Assembly: GCA_001770655.1 (NCBI GenBank)
Contig: MERQ01000103.1
Span: 1 to 53,683, forward strand
DNA length: 53,683 bases
Direction: 5' to 3'
DNA from: Betaproteobacteria bacterium RIFCSPLOWO2_12_FULL_68_20
Lineage (GTDB): Bacteria; Pseudomonadota; Gammaproteobacteria; Burkholderiales; SG8-39
Made by a program: the position numbers and the translations under genes. Each line of letters opens with the position of its first letter. The first letter of the stretch is position 1. The notes beneath the pieces are model-generated. The model worked only from the letters and a program-made list of their open reading frames with translations, was not told where the DNA came from and did no database searches. Of the stretch, positions 8,667 through 17,043 are shown in pieces.

Positions 8667-9572
8667 CTACTCGGCCTGCGCGGCGGCGATGCGGTCCTTG
8701 GCGAACTTCACGAAGGTGTTCACCAGGCGCGAGCGGAACCGCTCCTTCGGGTACACCACCGAGAAGTTGCGGATGAGGCGCGGCGAGAGGGGCAGGCGCA
8801 CCAGCTCGCCGTGCCCGGTCTCCTTCGTCACCGCCGCGCGCGACATGATGGTGAAGCCCAGGCCGGTCGCCGCCAGGCCCTTGAGCGCCTCCGGGCTGCC
8901 GAGCTCCATCACCACCTGCATCGAATCGGGCCTGATGCCCGCTTTCAGGAAGTACTGGTCGATCACCTCGCGGGTGCCCGAGCCGGGCTCGCGGCTGATG
9001 AAGGGATACTGCGCCAGCACCTTGGGCGCCACCGTTTTCAGCTTTGCGAGCGGATGCGAGGGCGCGCACACGACGTGCAGCTCGTCCTCGCAGCACACGT
9101 CGGTCACCACCGAAGGATGGTGGGTCGCCGCCTCGATGAAGCCGATGTCGAGCGTGTGCTCGACGACGCGGTCCTGCACCGCCTCCGAGTTGGCGACGAA
9201 CAGCCGCGGCACCACCTTCGGATAGCTCGACTTGAACTCGCCGAGCACCCGGGGCAGCAGGAACTCGGCGATGGTGGTGCTCGCCCCGACGAGCAGCGGC
9301 CCGGCCACCTCGCCGGTCATCTCCTTGAGCCGCGTTTCGAGCTCGGCCGAGAGCCCGAGGATGCGCTCGGCGTATTCCTGGACCACCACGCCCGCCGGCG
9401 TGAGCGAGATCCTGCCGTGGCCGCGGTCGAACAGCCGCGTGTTGTAGTGCTCCTCGAGCTGCTTGATCTGGAACGTGACCGCGGGCTGCGTCATGAACAG
9501 CGCTTCGGCCGCCTTGGTGAAGGAAAGGTGCTTCGCCACCGCGTGGAACACCTGCAGGCGCCGGTCTGCCAT
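8667..9572 (-). CDS. LysR-family transcriptional regulator
   Basis: 301 residues. The N-terminal winged helix-turn-helix covers about 1-60, with LSFTKAAEALFMTQPAVT as the recognition region. The linker helix is followed by a periplasmic-binding-type effector domain (about 90-295), starting LLVGASTTIAEFLLP. The SREPGSGTREVIDQYF segment resembles CysB/CbbR/YeiE-type sensors, but the ligand cannot be told. It is transcribed away from lplT and is the first gene before alr and radA. The 194-bp gap to lplT is the likely control region. Confidence 0.9.
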   Translation of the reverse strand: MADRRLQVFHAVAKHLSFTKAAEALFMTQPAVTFQIKQLEEHYNTRLFDRGHGRISLTPAGVVVQEYAERILGLSAELETRLKEMTGEVAGPLLVGASTTIAEFLLPRVLGEFKSSYPKVVPRLFVANSEAVQDRVVEHTLDIGFIEAATHHPSVVTDVCCEDELHVVCAPSHPLAKLKTVAPKVLAQYPFISREPGSGTREVIDQYFLKAGIRPDSMQVVMELGSPEALKGLAATGLGFTIMSRAAVTKETGHGELVRLPLSPRLIRNFSVVYPKERFRSRLVNTFVKFAKDRIAAAQAE

Positions 9573-9601
9573 GCCTCGATAAGCTGCTGTGATGGGCGCG
9601 C

Positions 9602-9615
9602 TTATTCAAGCATAA
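9602..9615. promoter_or_regulatory. Possible LysR-type operator in the lysR/lplT intergenic region
   Basis: The 194-bp divergent gap (9573-9766) contains TTATTCAAGCATAA, an interrupted palindrome TTAT-N6-ATAA that also satisfies the T-N11-A pattern of LysR sites. It lies 30 bp before the lysR start and overlaps a CATAAT element (9611-9616) that could be a -10 on the plus strand. This is a pattern match only. Confidence 0.3.
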
Positions 9616-9766
9616 TTCGCGTCCGGGCGGTAGCTTATGGCGCGCGGCGCGCGCCTCCGGCTGCCGGGCCGGAGCGTAAAAAAGCGTCGGGAAACCGGCG
9701 CTGCCAGGCTTCGTTTCAGCCGCGCGTGTTATACGTCCCGCAGGGGGAGGAACGCACCACTCGCAG

Positions 9767-11062
9767 ATGCTGAGCTCCGGCTTCTACATCATCATGGCGG
9801 CGCAGTTCTTCTCGTCGCTCGCCGACAACGCGCTGCTGGTCGCCGCGATCGCGCTGCTGATGCAAGCCGACGCGCCGTCGTGGCTGACCCCCTACCTGAA
9901 GTTCTTCTTCGTGGTGTCCTACGTGGCGCTCGCCCCCTATGTCGGCGCATTCGCCGACCGGCTGCCCAAGGGCCACGTGATGCTCATCGCCAACTCGGTG
10001 AAGATCGTCGGCTGCCTGCTGCTGCTGTGGGAGGTCGACCCGCTGCTCGCCTACGCGGTGGTCGGACTGGGCGCGGCAGCGTACTCGCCCGCGAAGTACG
10101 GCATCCTCACCGAGTACCTGCCGCACCGCCACCTGGTCGTCGCCAACGGCTGGATCGAGGGGTTGACGGTCGCCTCCATCATCCTCGGCACTGTGCTCGG
10201 CGGCGTGCTGATCCACGCGCGCGTCTCGGGCGCGCTGCTCGGCTTCGACCTTCCGTTCATCGACACCGACATCGACACGCCGGCCGAGGCGGCGATCGCG
10301 ATCACCGCGGCGGTGTACGCGATCGCGGCCCTGTTCAACCTGTATGTGCCGCGCACCGGCGTGGCGCTCAAGCCGCTGCCCTCGCACCCGGTCGACACCC
10401 TCAAGGATTTCGCGCGCTGCGTGGCGCGCCTGTGGTCGGACCGCCTCGGCCAGATCTCGCTCGCCGTGACGACGCTGTTCTGGGGCGCGGGCGCGACGCT
10501 GCAGTTCATCGTCATCGAGTGGTCGCGCGCGGCGCTCGGCTTCGACCTGTCGAAGGCGGCGATCCTGCAGGGCGTGTCGGCGTTCGGCATCGCGCTCGGC
10601 GCGGTGCTCGCCTCGGTCTGGATCACCCTCGACCGCTCGGTGCGCGTGATCCCGCTCGGCATCGCCATGGGCCTCACCGTGGTCGCCATGAACTATGTCA
10701 GCGAGATTCCGCTCGCGATCGTGCTGATGGTGCTGATCGGCGTCATGGCGGGGTTGTTCGTGGTGCCGATGAACGCGCTGCTGCAGCACCGCGGCCATCA
10801 TCTCGTCGGCGCGGGCCGCTCGATCGCGGTGCAGAATTTCAACGAGAACTCGTCGATCCTGATCATGATCGCGGTCTACTCCCTGCTGCTCAACCGCGGG
10901 CTATCGATCTTCGCGGTGATCGCGATCTTCGGCCTCGCCGTCGCCGGCACCATGGCCATGGTGCAGTGGTGGTACCTGCGCAACCGCCGCGTGCACAGCG
11001 ACGAGCTCGAGCGGCTGCTCGCCTTCGCGCGCGCCGAGGACCCCCACCACCCCCATCACTAG
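9767..11062 (+). CDS. lplT: Lysophospholipid transporter LplT (MFS)
   Basis: Inner-membrane major-facilitator protein that flips lysophospholipids inward for reacylation. 431 residues with about 12 hydrophobic segments. The opening FYIIMAAQFFSSLADNALL and the VGLGAAAYSPAKYGILTEYLP loop (about residues 102-122) are typical of LplT. The protein ends in a His-rich tail. In many proteobacteria lplT is linked to acyltransferase or alr genes; here it is divergent from lysR-alr. Its TAG and the TAG of the convergent uracil-DNA glycosylase share the palindrome CTAG (11059-11062). Confidence 0.9.
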   Translation: MLSSGFYIIMAAQFFSSLADNALLVAAIALLMQADAPSWLTPYLKFFFVVSYVALAPYVGAFADRLPKGHVMLIANSVKIVGCLLLLWEVDPLLAYAVVGLGAAAYSPAKYGILTEYLPHRHLVVANGWIEGLTVASIILGTVLGGVLIHARVSGALLGFDLPFIDTDIDTPAEAAIAITAAVYAIAALFNLYVPRTGVALKPLPSHPVDTLKDFARCVARLWSDRLGQISLAVTTLFWGAGATLQFIVIEWSRAALGFDLSKAAILQGVSAFGIALGAVLASVWITLDRSVRVIPLGIAMGLTVVAMNYVSEIPLAIVLMVLIGVMAGLFVVPMNALLQHRGHHLVGAGRSIAVQNFNENSSILIMIAVYSLLLNRGLSIFAVIAIFGLAVAGTMAMVQWWYLRNRRVHSDELERLLAFARAEDPHHPHH

Positions 11063-11802
11063 CCGCCGCCGAGAGAGGCCAGCGTCCTCCTGGCAAACAC
11101 CAGGTCGGCCCAGGCTTTCGATTTATCCGGCAGGTTGCGCAACAGGTAGGCAGGGTGGTAGGTCACGACGAGGGGCACGCCGGCGTAGCGATGCACCCGC
11201 CCGCGCAGGCTCGCGATCGTGGCGTCGCTGTTGAGCAGCGTCTGCGCCGCGATGCGCCCGAGCGCGACGATCAGCCTGGGGCGGATCAATCCGATCTGCC
11301 TCAGCAGGTGCGGCGCGCATTTCGCCGTCTCGCCCGGCTCGGGGTTGCGGTTGCCGGGAGGCCTGCACTTCAGCACGTTGGCGATATAAACGTTGTCGCC
11401 GCGCTTCAATCCGAGCGCGGCAAGCATGTTGTCCAGCAGCTTTCCGGCCTGGCCGACGAACGGCTCGCCGAGCCGGTCTTCCTCGGCGCCCGGCGCCTCG
11501 CCCACCAGCAGCCACTCGGCGCGCTCGTCGCCGACGCCGAGCACCGTCTGAGCGCGCGTCTTGTGCAGGCCGCAGGCCGTGCAGGCGGGCACGGCCTGCT
11601 TCAGCTCGGCCCAGCTCATCGCAAGGATGCGCGCCTCGCGCTCGTCCGCCGAAGGTGGCGGCTCAGGCAGCGGCCGCGGCTGCGCCGACCGGGGTGGCGC
11701 CGCGGCTGCGCCCGGCTGCCCGGCGGCCGCGCGCAGGCGCCATAACGGCGCGATTCCCATCTGCGCCAGGATCGCCTCGCGGCGCGCCTGCCGGGGCTTC
11801 AC
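11059..11802 (-). CDS. Uracil-DNA glycosylase, family 4 (iron-sulfur type)
   Basis: Removes uracil from DNA. The catalytic module begins at about residue 80 after a Pro/Ala-rich linker. It shows the Fe-S cysteines CTACGLHKTR, LKCRPPGNRNP and KCAPHL. The family-4 motif A is GEAPGAEEDRLGEPFVGQAG; the C-terminal VTYHPAYLLRN carries the second active-site motif. Start assigned to the GTG at 11800-11802, overlapping the rimI stop (GTGA), for 247 residues. The reading frame stays open upstream into rimI, but that part is a shadow. Third gene of tsaB-rimI-UDG. Confidence 0.88.
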   Translation of the reverse strand: MKPRQARREAILAQMGIAPLWRLRAAAGQPGAAAAPPRSAQPRPLPEPPPSADEREARILAMSWAELKQAVPACTACGLHKTRAQTVLGVGDERAEWLLVGEAPGAEEDRLGEPFVGQAGKLLDNMLAALGLKRGDNVYIANVLKCRPPGNRNPEPGETAKCAPHLLRQIGLIRPRLIVALGRIAAQTLLNSDATIASLRGRVHRYAGVPLVVTYHPAYLLRNLPDKSKAWADLVFARRTLASLGGG

Positions 11803-12260
11803 AGCTCGCGCGAGAGCACCAGCGCGTCCTCGCGTCCTTCGCGCGCCGGATAGTAGCCGTGGCGCACCCCGATTTTGCGGAAGCCGAAGCGCCGGTAGAG
11901 GCCCTGCGCCGCCTGGTTGCTCGGCCGCACCTCGAGGAACAGCTGTCTTGCGCCGAGACCGCGCGCAATCCCCATGGTCTCGCCGAGCAGCACGCCGCCG
12001 AACCCGCGCCGCTGCCGCCCCGGGGCGACCGACAGGTTGAGCAGGTGCGCCTCGCCCGCCGCGACCGCCAGCACGAAATACCCGACGAGCTCGCCGTCGA
12101 CGCGCCATGTCCGGCACTGGTAGGCGGCGCGCAGCGAATCGGCGAAGTTGCCGCGCGTCCACGGATGCGTGTAGATCGAGGTCTCGATCGGCATCACCTC
12201 GTCGAGATCCTCCTCGCGCATCGGCGCGAGCCGCGGGGTCTCCTTGAGGACGGCGCTCAT
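11799..12260 (-). CDS. rimI: Ribosomal-protein-S18-alanine N-acetyltransferase-like GNAT (RimI)
   Basis: 153-residue GNAT acetyltransferase. The acetyl-CoA binding stretch is LSVAPGRQRRGFGGVLL (the Q/RxxGxG/A signature, with F in place of the usual I/V). The C-terminal RRFGFRKIGVRHGYYP motif is typical of RimI. The ATG at 12258-12260 overlaps the tsaB stop as ATGA, and the tsaB-rimI pairing is common in proteobacteria. Substrate is inferred from family and context. Confidence 0.88.
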   Translation of the reverse strand: MSAVLKETPRLAPMREEDLDEVMPIETSIYTHPWTRGNFADSLRAAYQCRTWRVDGELVGYFVLAVAAGEAHLLNLSVAPGRQRRGFGGVLLGETMGIARGLGARQLFLEVRPSNQAAQGLYRRFGFRKIGVRHGYYPAREGREDALVLSREL

Positions 12261-12928
12261 CGGCCGCGGCGCTGCTCCTCGACGGTAAGCGCCACCTTCT
12301 CGCGCACATAAGCGGGAGCGGCGAGCGCCGCGTCCACGCCCTCGCCCGCGGCGAGCCGCGGCGCCGCGAGGCTCGCCACCGCCGCCGCGCTGGGGTAAAG
12401 GTCGGAGTGCACGCCGGTCAGGTTCATTTCCCGCAGCTCGGGATAGGCCGCGAAACCGTTGCCGCAACCCACCCAGTCGTCACCCGGCGGCCGCGGCGCC
12501 AGGCGCGGCGCGACGCATTGCGCGGGGATCACCTCGCGCCAGCGCGCGCCGCGCTTTTCGAGGGCCGCATAATACACTTCGTGCATGCGCGCATCGAGGC
12601 ACGCGACCACGCGCGTCGCGCCCGATTCGTGCGCGATCGCCTCCAGCGTCGAGATCCCGATCACCGGCACCGGGCGCGCGAACGCGAGCCCCTGCGCCAC
12701 GCCGCACGCGATGCGCAGCCCGGTGAAGGAACCCGGTCCGGCCCCGAACGCCACCGCGTCCAGATCCATCGCCTTCATTCCCGCGGCCGCCAGCAGCCGC
12801 TCGAGCATCGGCAGCGCGAGCTCGGCGTGGCGATTGCCGGCGCGCCGCTCGATCGCGGCGATCTCGCCCCGCGTCCACAGCGCCACCGAGCACCACTCGG
12901 TCGAGGTCTCGATCGCCGCGAAGCGCAT
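12257..12928 (-). CDS. tsaB: tRNA threonylcarbamoyladenosine biosynthesis protein TsaB
   Basis: 223 residues of the ASKHA fold, opening MRFAAIETSTEWCSVAL. The FGAGPGSFTGLRIACGVAQGLA motif region (about residues 61-82) is diagnostic. TsaB acts with TsaD, TsaE and TsaC in t6A37 tRNA modification; the partners are not in this window. It is divergent from the tartrate-dehydrogenase-like gene with only 27 bp between starts. Confidence 0.93.
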   Translation of the reverse strand: MRFAAIETSTEWCSVALWTRGEIAAIERRAGNRHAELALPMLERLLAAAGMKAMDLDAVAFGAGPGSFTGLRIACGVAQGLAFARPVPVIGISTLEAIAHESGATRVVACLDARMHEVYYAALEKRGARWREVIPAQCVAPRLAPRPPGDDWVGCGNGFAAYPELREMNLTGVHSDLYPSAAAVASLAAPRLAAGEGVDAALAAPAYVREKVALTVEEQRRGR

Positions 12929-12955
12929 GGTTCGATTCTAGCTATACTCCCGCCG

Positions 12956-14035
12956 GTGAGAGAGCTCAGGATCGCGGTCATCCCGGGGGACGGCATCGGC
13001 AGGGAGGTGATTCCCGAGGGCGTTCGCGTCCTCGAGGCGGCGGCGGCGAAGCATGGCGCGCGCTTTCTCTGGGAGGAATTCCCCTGGAGCTGCGACTGGT
13101 ACCGCGCGCACGGGCGCATGTGCCCCGAGGAGGCGCCCGGGATCCTGCGGCGCTTCGACGCGGTGTTCTTCGGCGCGGTCGGCAACCCGGCCATCGTCCC
13201 CGACCACATTTCGGCCTGGGGCCTGCTCATCGATTTCCGGCGCTGCTTCGATCTGTACGTGAACCTTCGCCCGGTGCGCGGATTCGAAGGCCTGCCCTCC
13301 CCGCTCGCCGGCCGCAAGCCGGGCGACATCGACTACATGGTGGTGCGCGAGAACACCGAGGGGGAGTACGGCAACGTCGGCGGGCGCATCTTCGAAGGCA
13401 CCGAGCGCGAGGCGGCGATGCAGCAGGCGGTGTTCACGCGCAAGGGCGTCGATCGCATCATGCGGTACGCCTTCGAACTGGCGCGAACGCGCAAAAAGCA
13501 TCTCACCTCGTGCACCAAGTCGAACGGCATCACCATCACCATGCCGTACTGGGACGAGCGCTTCGCCGAGATGAGGAAGCAATATCCGGATGTGCGCGCC
13601 GACCAGTATCACGTGGACGGGCTCACCATCCAGATGGTGCTCGATCCCGGGCGCTTCGACGTGATCGTCGCCTCGAACCTGTTCGGCGACATCATCTCCG
13701 ACCTCGGGCCCGCGACCGCGGGAACGATCGGGATCGCCGCCTCCGGCAACATCAATCCCGAGAGGACCGCGCCCTCGATCTTCGAGCCGGTGCACGGCTC
13801 GGCGCCGGACATCGCGGGCAAAGGCATCGCCAACCCGATCGGCGCGATCTGGTCGGGGGCGCTGATGCTCGAGCACCTCGGCCTCGCCGAGGCGGCGGCC
13901 GACGTGGTGCGCGCGATCGAGCGCGTGATCGTCGAAGGCCCGCGCACCCCGGACATGAAGGGAAAATCCGGCACCGCCGAAGTCGGCGCGGCGGTCGCCG
14001 ACGCGGTGCGCTCCCAATCCAGAATCGCGGCTTGA
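12956..14035 (+). CDS. Isocitrate/isopropylmalate dehydrogenase family protein (tartrate/D-malate dehydrogenase-like), copy 1
   Basis: NAD-dependent beta-decarboxylating dehydrogenase fold, 359 residues from the GTG at 12956. Signature parts: AVIPGDGIGREVIPEG at the N-terminus, MVVRENTEGEYGNVGGR, TKSNGITITMPYWDERF, and the metal/NAD region SNLFGDIISDLGPATAG with EPVHGSAPDIAGKG. The sequence resembles tartrate dehydrogenase/decarboxylase (TtuC/DmlA type) more than LeuB. A TATACT element lies only 8 bp before the start, so any transcript from it would have a very short leader. It overlaps copy 2. The exact 2-hydroxy-acid substrate is not determinable here. Confidence 0.85.
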   Translation: MRELRIAVIPGDGIGREVIPEGVRVLEAAAAKHGARFLWEEFPWSCDWYRAHGRMCPEEAPGILRRFDAVFFGAVGNPAIVPDHISAWGLLIDFRRCFDLYVNLRPVRGFEGLPSPLAGRKPGDIDYMVVRENTEGEYGNVGGRIFEGTEREAAMQQAVFTRKGVDRIMRYAFELARTRKKHLTSCTKSNGITITMPYWDERFAEMRKQYPDVRADQYHVDGLTIQMVLDPGRFDVIVASNLFGDIISDLGPATAGTIGIAASGNINPERTAPSIFEPVHGSAPDIAGKGIANPIGAIWSGALMLEHLGLAEAAADVVRAIERVIVEGPRTPDMKGKSGTAEVGAAVADAVRSQSRIAA

Positions 14036-15081
14036 AGTCCTACCGCATCGCCGCCATTCCCGGCGACGGGATCGGCAACGAGGTCATTCCCGCGGGCATC
14101 GATGTCCTGCGGCGCCTCGCCGCGCTCGAGGAATTCGGGCTCGAGCTCGAGCATTTCGACTGGAGCTCGGAGCGCTACCTCGAGACCGAGGCGTACCTGC
14201 CCGAGGATGCGCTCGATCAGCTGAAGAAGTTCGACGCGATCCTGTTCGGGGCGGTCGGCTCGCCGCGCGTGCCGGACCATGTGTCGTTATGGGGCCTGCG
14301 GCTGCCGATCTGCCAGGGGCTCGACCAGTACGCCAATGTGCGCCCCTCGCGCGTACTGCCGGGAATCATCAGCCCGCTCGCCAAGGGCGCCGAGATCGAC
14401 TGGGTGATCGTGCGCGAGAATACCGAGGGCGAGTACTCCGGCGCGGGAGGCCGGGTGCACCGCGGGCTGCCCGGAGAAGTCGCTACCGAAGTCTCGGTAT
14501 TCTCCCGCGCGGGCGCCGAGCGCATCCACCGCTTCGCCTTCGAGCTGGCGAGGAAGCGCCCGCGCAGGCATCTCACCCTCGTCACCAAGTCGAACGCGCA
14601 GCGCCACGGCATGGTGCTGTGGGACGAGGTCTTCTTCGAGGTGGCGAAGGACTACCCGGACGTGACGACGCACCGCGAGCTGGTGGACGCCGTCACGACA
14701 CGCATGGTGCTCAAGCCCTCCACCATCGACGTGATGGTGGCCTCCAACCTGCACGCCGACATCCTCTCCGACCTCGCCGCGGCGCTCTCGGGCTCCCTGG
14801 GCATCGCGCCGACGGCGAACCTGAACCCGGAACGCCGGTTCCCCTCCATGTTCGAGCCGATCCACGGCTCGGCGTTCGACATCATGGGCAAGGGGATCGC
14901 CAACCCGATCGCGACGTTCTGGACCGCCTCGATGATGCTCGAGCACCTGGGCGAGGCGAAGGCGGCGGCGCGGCTGATGAAGGCGATCGAGGCGGTGACG
15001 GCGAGCAAGGTCTTCACTCCGGACCTGGGCGGCACGGCGCGGACGACGGACGTGACCAAGGCGGCGATCGCGGCGCTTTAG
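14032..15081 (+). CDS. Isocitrate/isopropylmalate dehydrogenase family protein, copy 2
   Basis: 349 residues from a TTG at 14032 that overlaps the preceding stop (TTGA); no other start fits the conserved N-terminus YRIAAIPGDGIGNEVIPAG. Motifs are WVIVRENTEGEYSGAGGR, VTKSNAQRHGMVLWDEVFF and SNLHADILSDLAAALSG, with EPIHGSAFDIMGKG. It is clearly homologous to copy 1 but far from identical, so this is an old duplication or two recruited paralogues. Coupled translation suggests a shared pathway, perhaps two different hydroxy-dicarboxylates. Confidence 0.85.
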   Translation: MKSYRIAAIPGDGIGNEVIPAGIDVLRRLAALEEFGLELEHFDWSSERYLETEAYLPEDALDQLKKFDAILFGAVGSPRVPDHVSLWGLRLPICQGLDQYANVRPSRVLPGIISPLAKGAEIDWVIVRENTEGEYSGAGGRVHRGLPGEVATEVSVFSRAGAERIHRFAFELARKRPRRHLTLVTKSNAQRHGMVLWDEVFFEVAKDYPDVTTHRELVDAVTTRMVLKPSTIDVMVASNLHADILSDLAAALSGSLGIAPTANLNPERRFPSMFEPIHGSAFDIMGKGIANPIATFWTASMMLEHLGEAKAAARLMKAIEAVTASKVFTPDLGGTARTTDVTKAAIAAL

Positions 15082-15082
15082 G

Positions 15083-15766
15083 ATGCCTACCGCACTCATC
15101 ACCGGCGCGGGCCGCGGCCTCGGCCTCGAGTTCGCGCGGCAGTACGCGGCCGACCGCTGGCGCGTCATCGGCACGGTGCGCGATGCGAAAGGAAAAGCGG
15201 CGCTGGCGAAGCTCGGCGCGAACGTCAAGTCGCGACGCCTGGACGTCACCGACCGAAAGCAGGTGGCGCGGCTTGCGGCCGGATTGAAAGGGATTCCAAT
15301 CGACGTGCTGATTCTCAACGCCGGCGTGTACGGGCCGAAGGGTGCGCGATTCGGGAAACTCGACTACCGGGCGTGGGAGGAAGTGATCCGCGTCAACGTG
15401 CTCGGCCCCGCCGCAGTCGCCGATGCGCTGATCGAGAACGTTGCCGCAAGCGAGCGAAGGACCATCGTCATGATCTCTAGCCGCCTGGGCTCGATCGCCG
15501 AGAACCGGGGCGACGGCGACCTGCCCTACAACACCAGCAAGAGCGCGCTCAACGCGCTCGCCAAGGGCCTCGCGGTCGCGCTGCGAAGCCGCGGCATCGT
15601 CGTGGTCGCGATGAGCCCCGGCTGGGTGCGTACCGACATGGGCGGCAGGAGCGCGCCGCTCGCGCCCGAGGAGTCGATCGGCAGGCTGAGAAAGCTGATC
15701 GGCGGGTTCACGCGCGAGCACTCGGGACGGTTCATCAGCCACGACGGCTCCGGCATTCCCTGGTAG
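15083..15766 (+). CDS. Short-chain dehydrogenase/reductase
   Basis: 227 residues. Classical SDR: nucleotide-binding ALITGAGRGLGLEFARQ (about 4-20), the LILNAGVYG (NAG) motif, the catalytic Ser in VMISSRLGS, and the YNTSKSALN catalytic YxxxK. The PGWVRTDMGG motif after strand six is typical of the C-factor-like group. It starts 1 bp after the dehydrogenase copy 2 stop, and the P450 gene starts 8 bp after it. Substrate unknown. Confidence 0.9.
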   Translation: MPTALITGAGRGLGLEFARQYAADRWRVIGTVRDAKGKAALAKLGANVKSRRLDVTDRKQVARLAAGLKGIPIDVLILNAGVYGPKGARFGKLDYRAWEEVIRVNVLGPAAVADALIENVAASERRTIVMISSRLGSIAENRGDGDLPYNTSKSALNALAKGLAVALRSRGIVVVAMSPGWVRTDMGGRSAPLAPEESIGRLRKLIGGFTREHSGRFISHDGSGIPW

Positions 15767-15774
15767 CCGGGCCG

Positions 15775-17043
15775 ATGAAAGAATCCGCGCCTGATCTGCT
15801 GCCGAGCGTTCGGGATCTGCTCTCGCCCGACGGGCTGCGCGATCCGTACGCGGTGTACTCCCGCTTCCGCAACGCGGAGGCGGCCGGACACGACATCGGC
15901 CAGGTCGTTGTTCGATACGACCAGGTCGTCGGCCTGCTCGGCGATCGGCGACTGAGCGCCGAGCGCGTCGCTGCCGTCCTCGAACCCCTCGGCACCGAGG
16001 TGCGCGAGCGGTGTCCCCTGGTGGAGCCCACCCTGCGAGGCATCGTCGCCTTCCGGGATGCTCCCGACCATACCCGCATCCGCGCCCTGCTCGCGTCCGC
16101 CTTCAGCACCCGGATGGTGAAGCGGGTCGCCGACATGATCGAGGGCATCTCGACCCGGCTGCTCGACGCCGTGGCGGCCGACGGCGAGGCCGACCTCCAT
16201 CGCGCCTACAGCTACCCGCTGCCCGCGCTGGTGGTGGGCGCGATGCTCGGCGTTCCCCAGGCCGACCTCGATCGGTTCAAGTCGTGGGCGCTCGACATCG
16301 TGTTCCTCGTCGGGTCCGGATCGCCGACCGAGCAGCTCGCTGTCTCCGCGCAGGAGCACTTCGCGGAAATGCGCGAGTACTTCCGCGCCCTGGTCGCCGC
16401 CCGGCGCGGCGACCCCGGCGACGATCTCCTGTCGGCGATGATCGGCGCGGCGGACCGCGAACGCCGCCTGTCCGAGGACGAGATCTTCTCCAACGTCACC
16501 TTCCTCATGACGGCCGGACACGAGACCGCGACGAACATGCTCTCGAACGGCGTGCTCGCGCTGCTGCGCCATCCCGATCAGCTGGAGCGGCTGCGCCGCG
16601 ACCGCTCGCTCGTCGCCTCGGCGGCGGAGGAGATCCTGCGCTTCGAGTCCCCGGTGCAGATGACTTCCCGTCGCGCAGTCGAGGACGGCGAGTTCGCCGC
16701 ACGCCGGGTGAAGGCCGGCGATGCGCTCCAGCTCTTTCTCGGTGCCGCCAACCGCGACCCGGACCGGTTCCCCGGCCCCGACCGGTTCGACATCGCCCGT
16801 ACCGACAACCGTCACGTGGCGTTCGCGTTCGGCCCGCACTTCTGCCTCGGCGCCGCCCTCGCCCGGGAGGAACTGCGCATCGCCCTCGATCATCTGCTCG
16901 AGCGCCTGCCCGGACTCGAGCTGACGGTCGAGGAGGTGGCCTGGCAGCCGACGATCGACTTCCGGGGGCCGCTCTCCCTGCCGGTGCGCTGGCGCCCCGC
17001 CGCGGCTCGCGCGGGATCGGCGCGCTCGAAGGTCGGGAAGTAG
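15775..17043 (+). CDS. Cytochrome P450
   Basis: 422-residue soluble bacterial P450 with no membrane anchor. The I-helix oxygen-activation motif AGHETAT lies at about residues 247-253, the K-helix ExxR as EEILRF, and the heme loop as FAFGPHFCLGAAL with Cys357 as axial ligand. All core residues are intact, so it should bind heme. No ferredoxin or ferredoxin reductase gene is adjacent, so electrons must come from elsewhere. It sits between an SDR and an EamA transporter in one tightly packed plus-strand run. Substrate unknown. Confidence 0.93.
   Translation: MKESAPDLLPSVRDLLSPDGLRDPYAVYSRFRNAEAAGHDIGQVVVRYDQVVGLLGDRRLSAERVAAVLEPLGTEVRERCPLVEPTLRGIVAFRDAPDHTRIRALLASAFSTRMVKRVADMIEGISTRLLDAVAADGEADLHRAYSYPLPALVVGAMLGVPQADLDRFKSWALDIVFLVGSGSPTEQLAVSAQEHFAEMREYFRALVAARRGDPGDDLLSAMIGAADRERRLSEDEIFSNVTFLMTAGHETATNMLSNGVLALLRHPDQLERLRRDRSLVASAAEEILRFESPVQMTSRRAVEDGEFAARRVKAGDALQLFLGAANRDPDRFPGPDRFDIARTDNRHVAFAFGPHFCLGAALAREELRIALDHLLERLPGLELTVEEVAWQPTIDFRGPLSLPVRWRPAAARAGSARSKVGK

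Noticed and set aside
12943-12948. TATACT as promoter of the first tartrate-dehydrogenase-like gene
   Set aside because: No -35 at proper spacing, and it would give an almost leaderless transcript; kept only as a remark in the gene entry.
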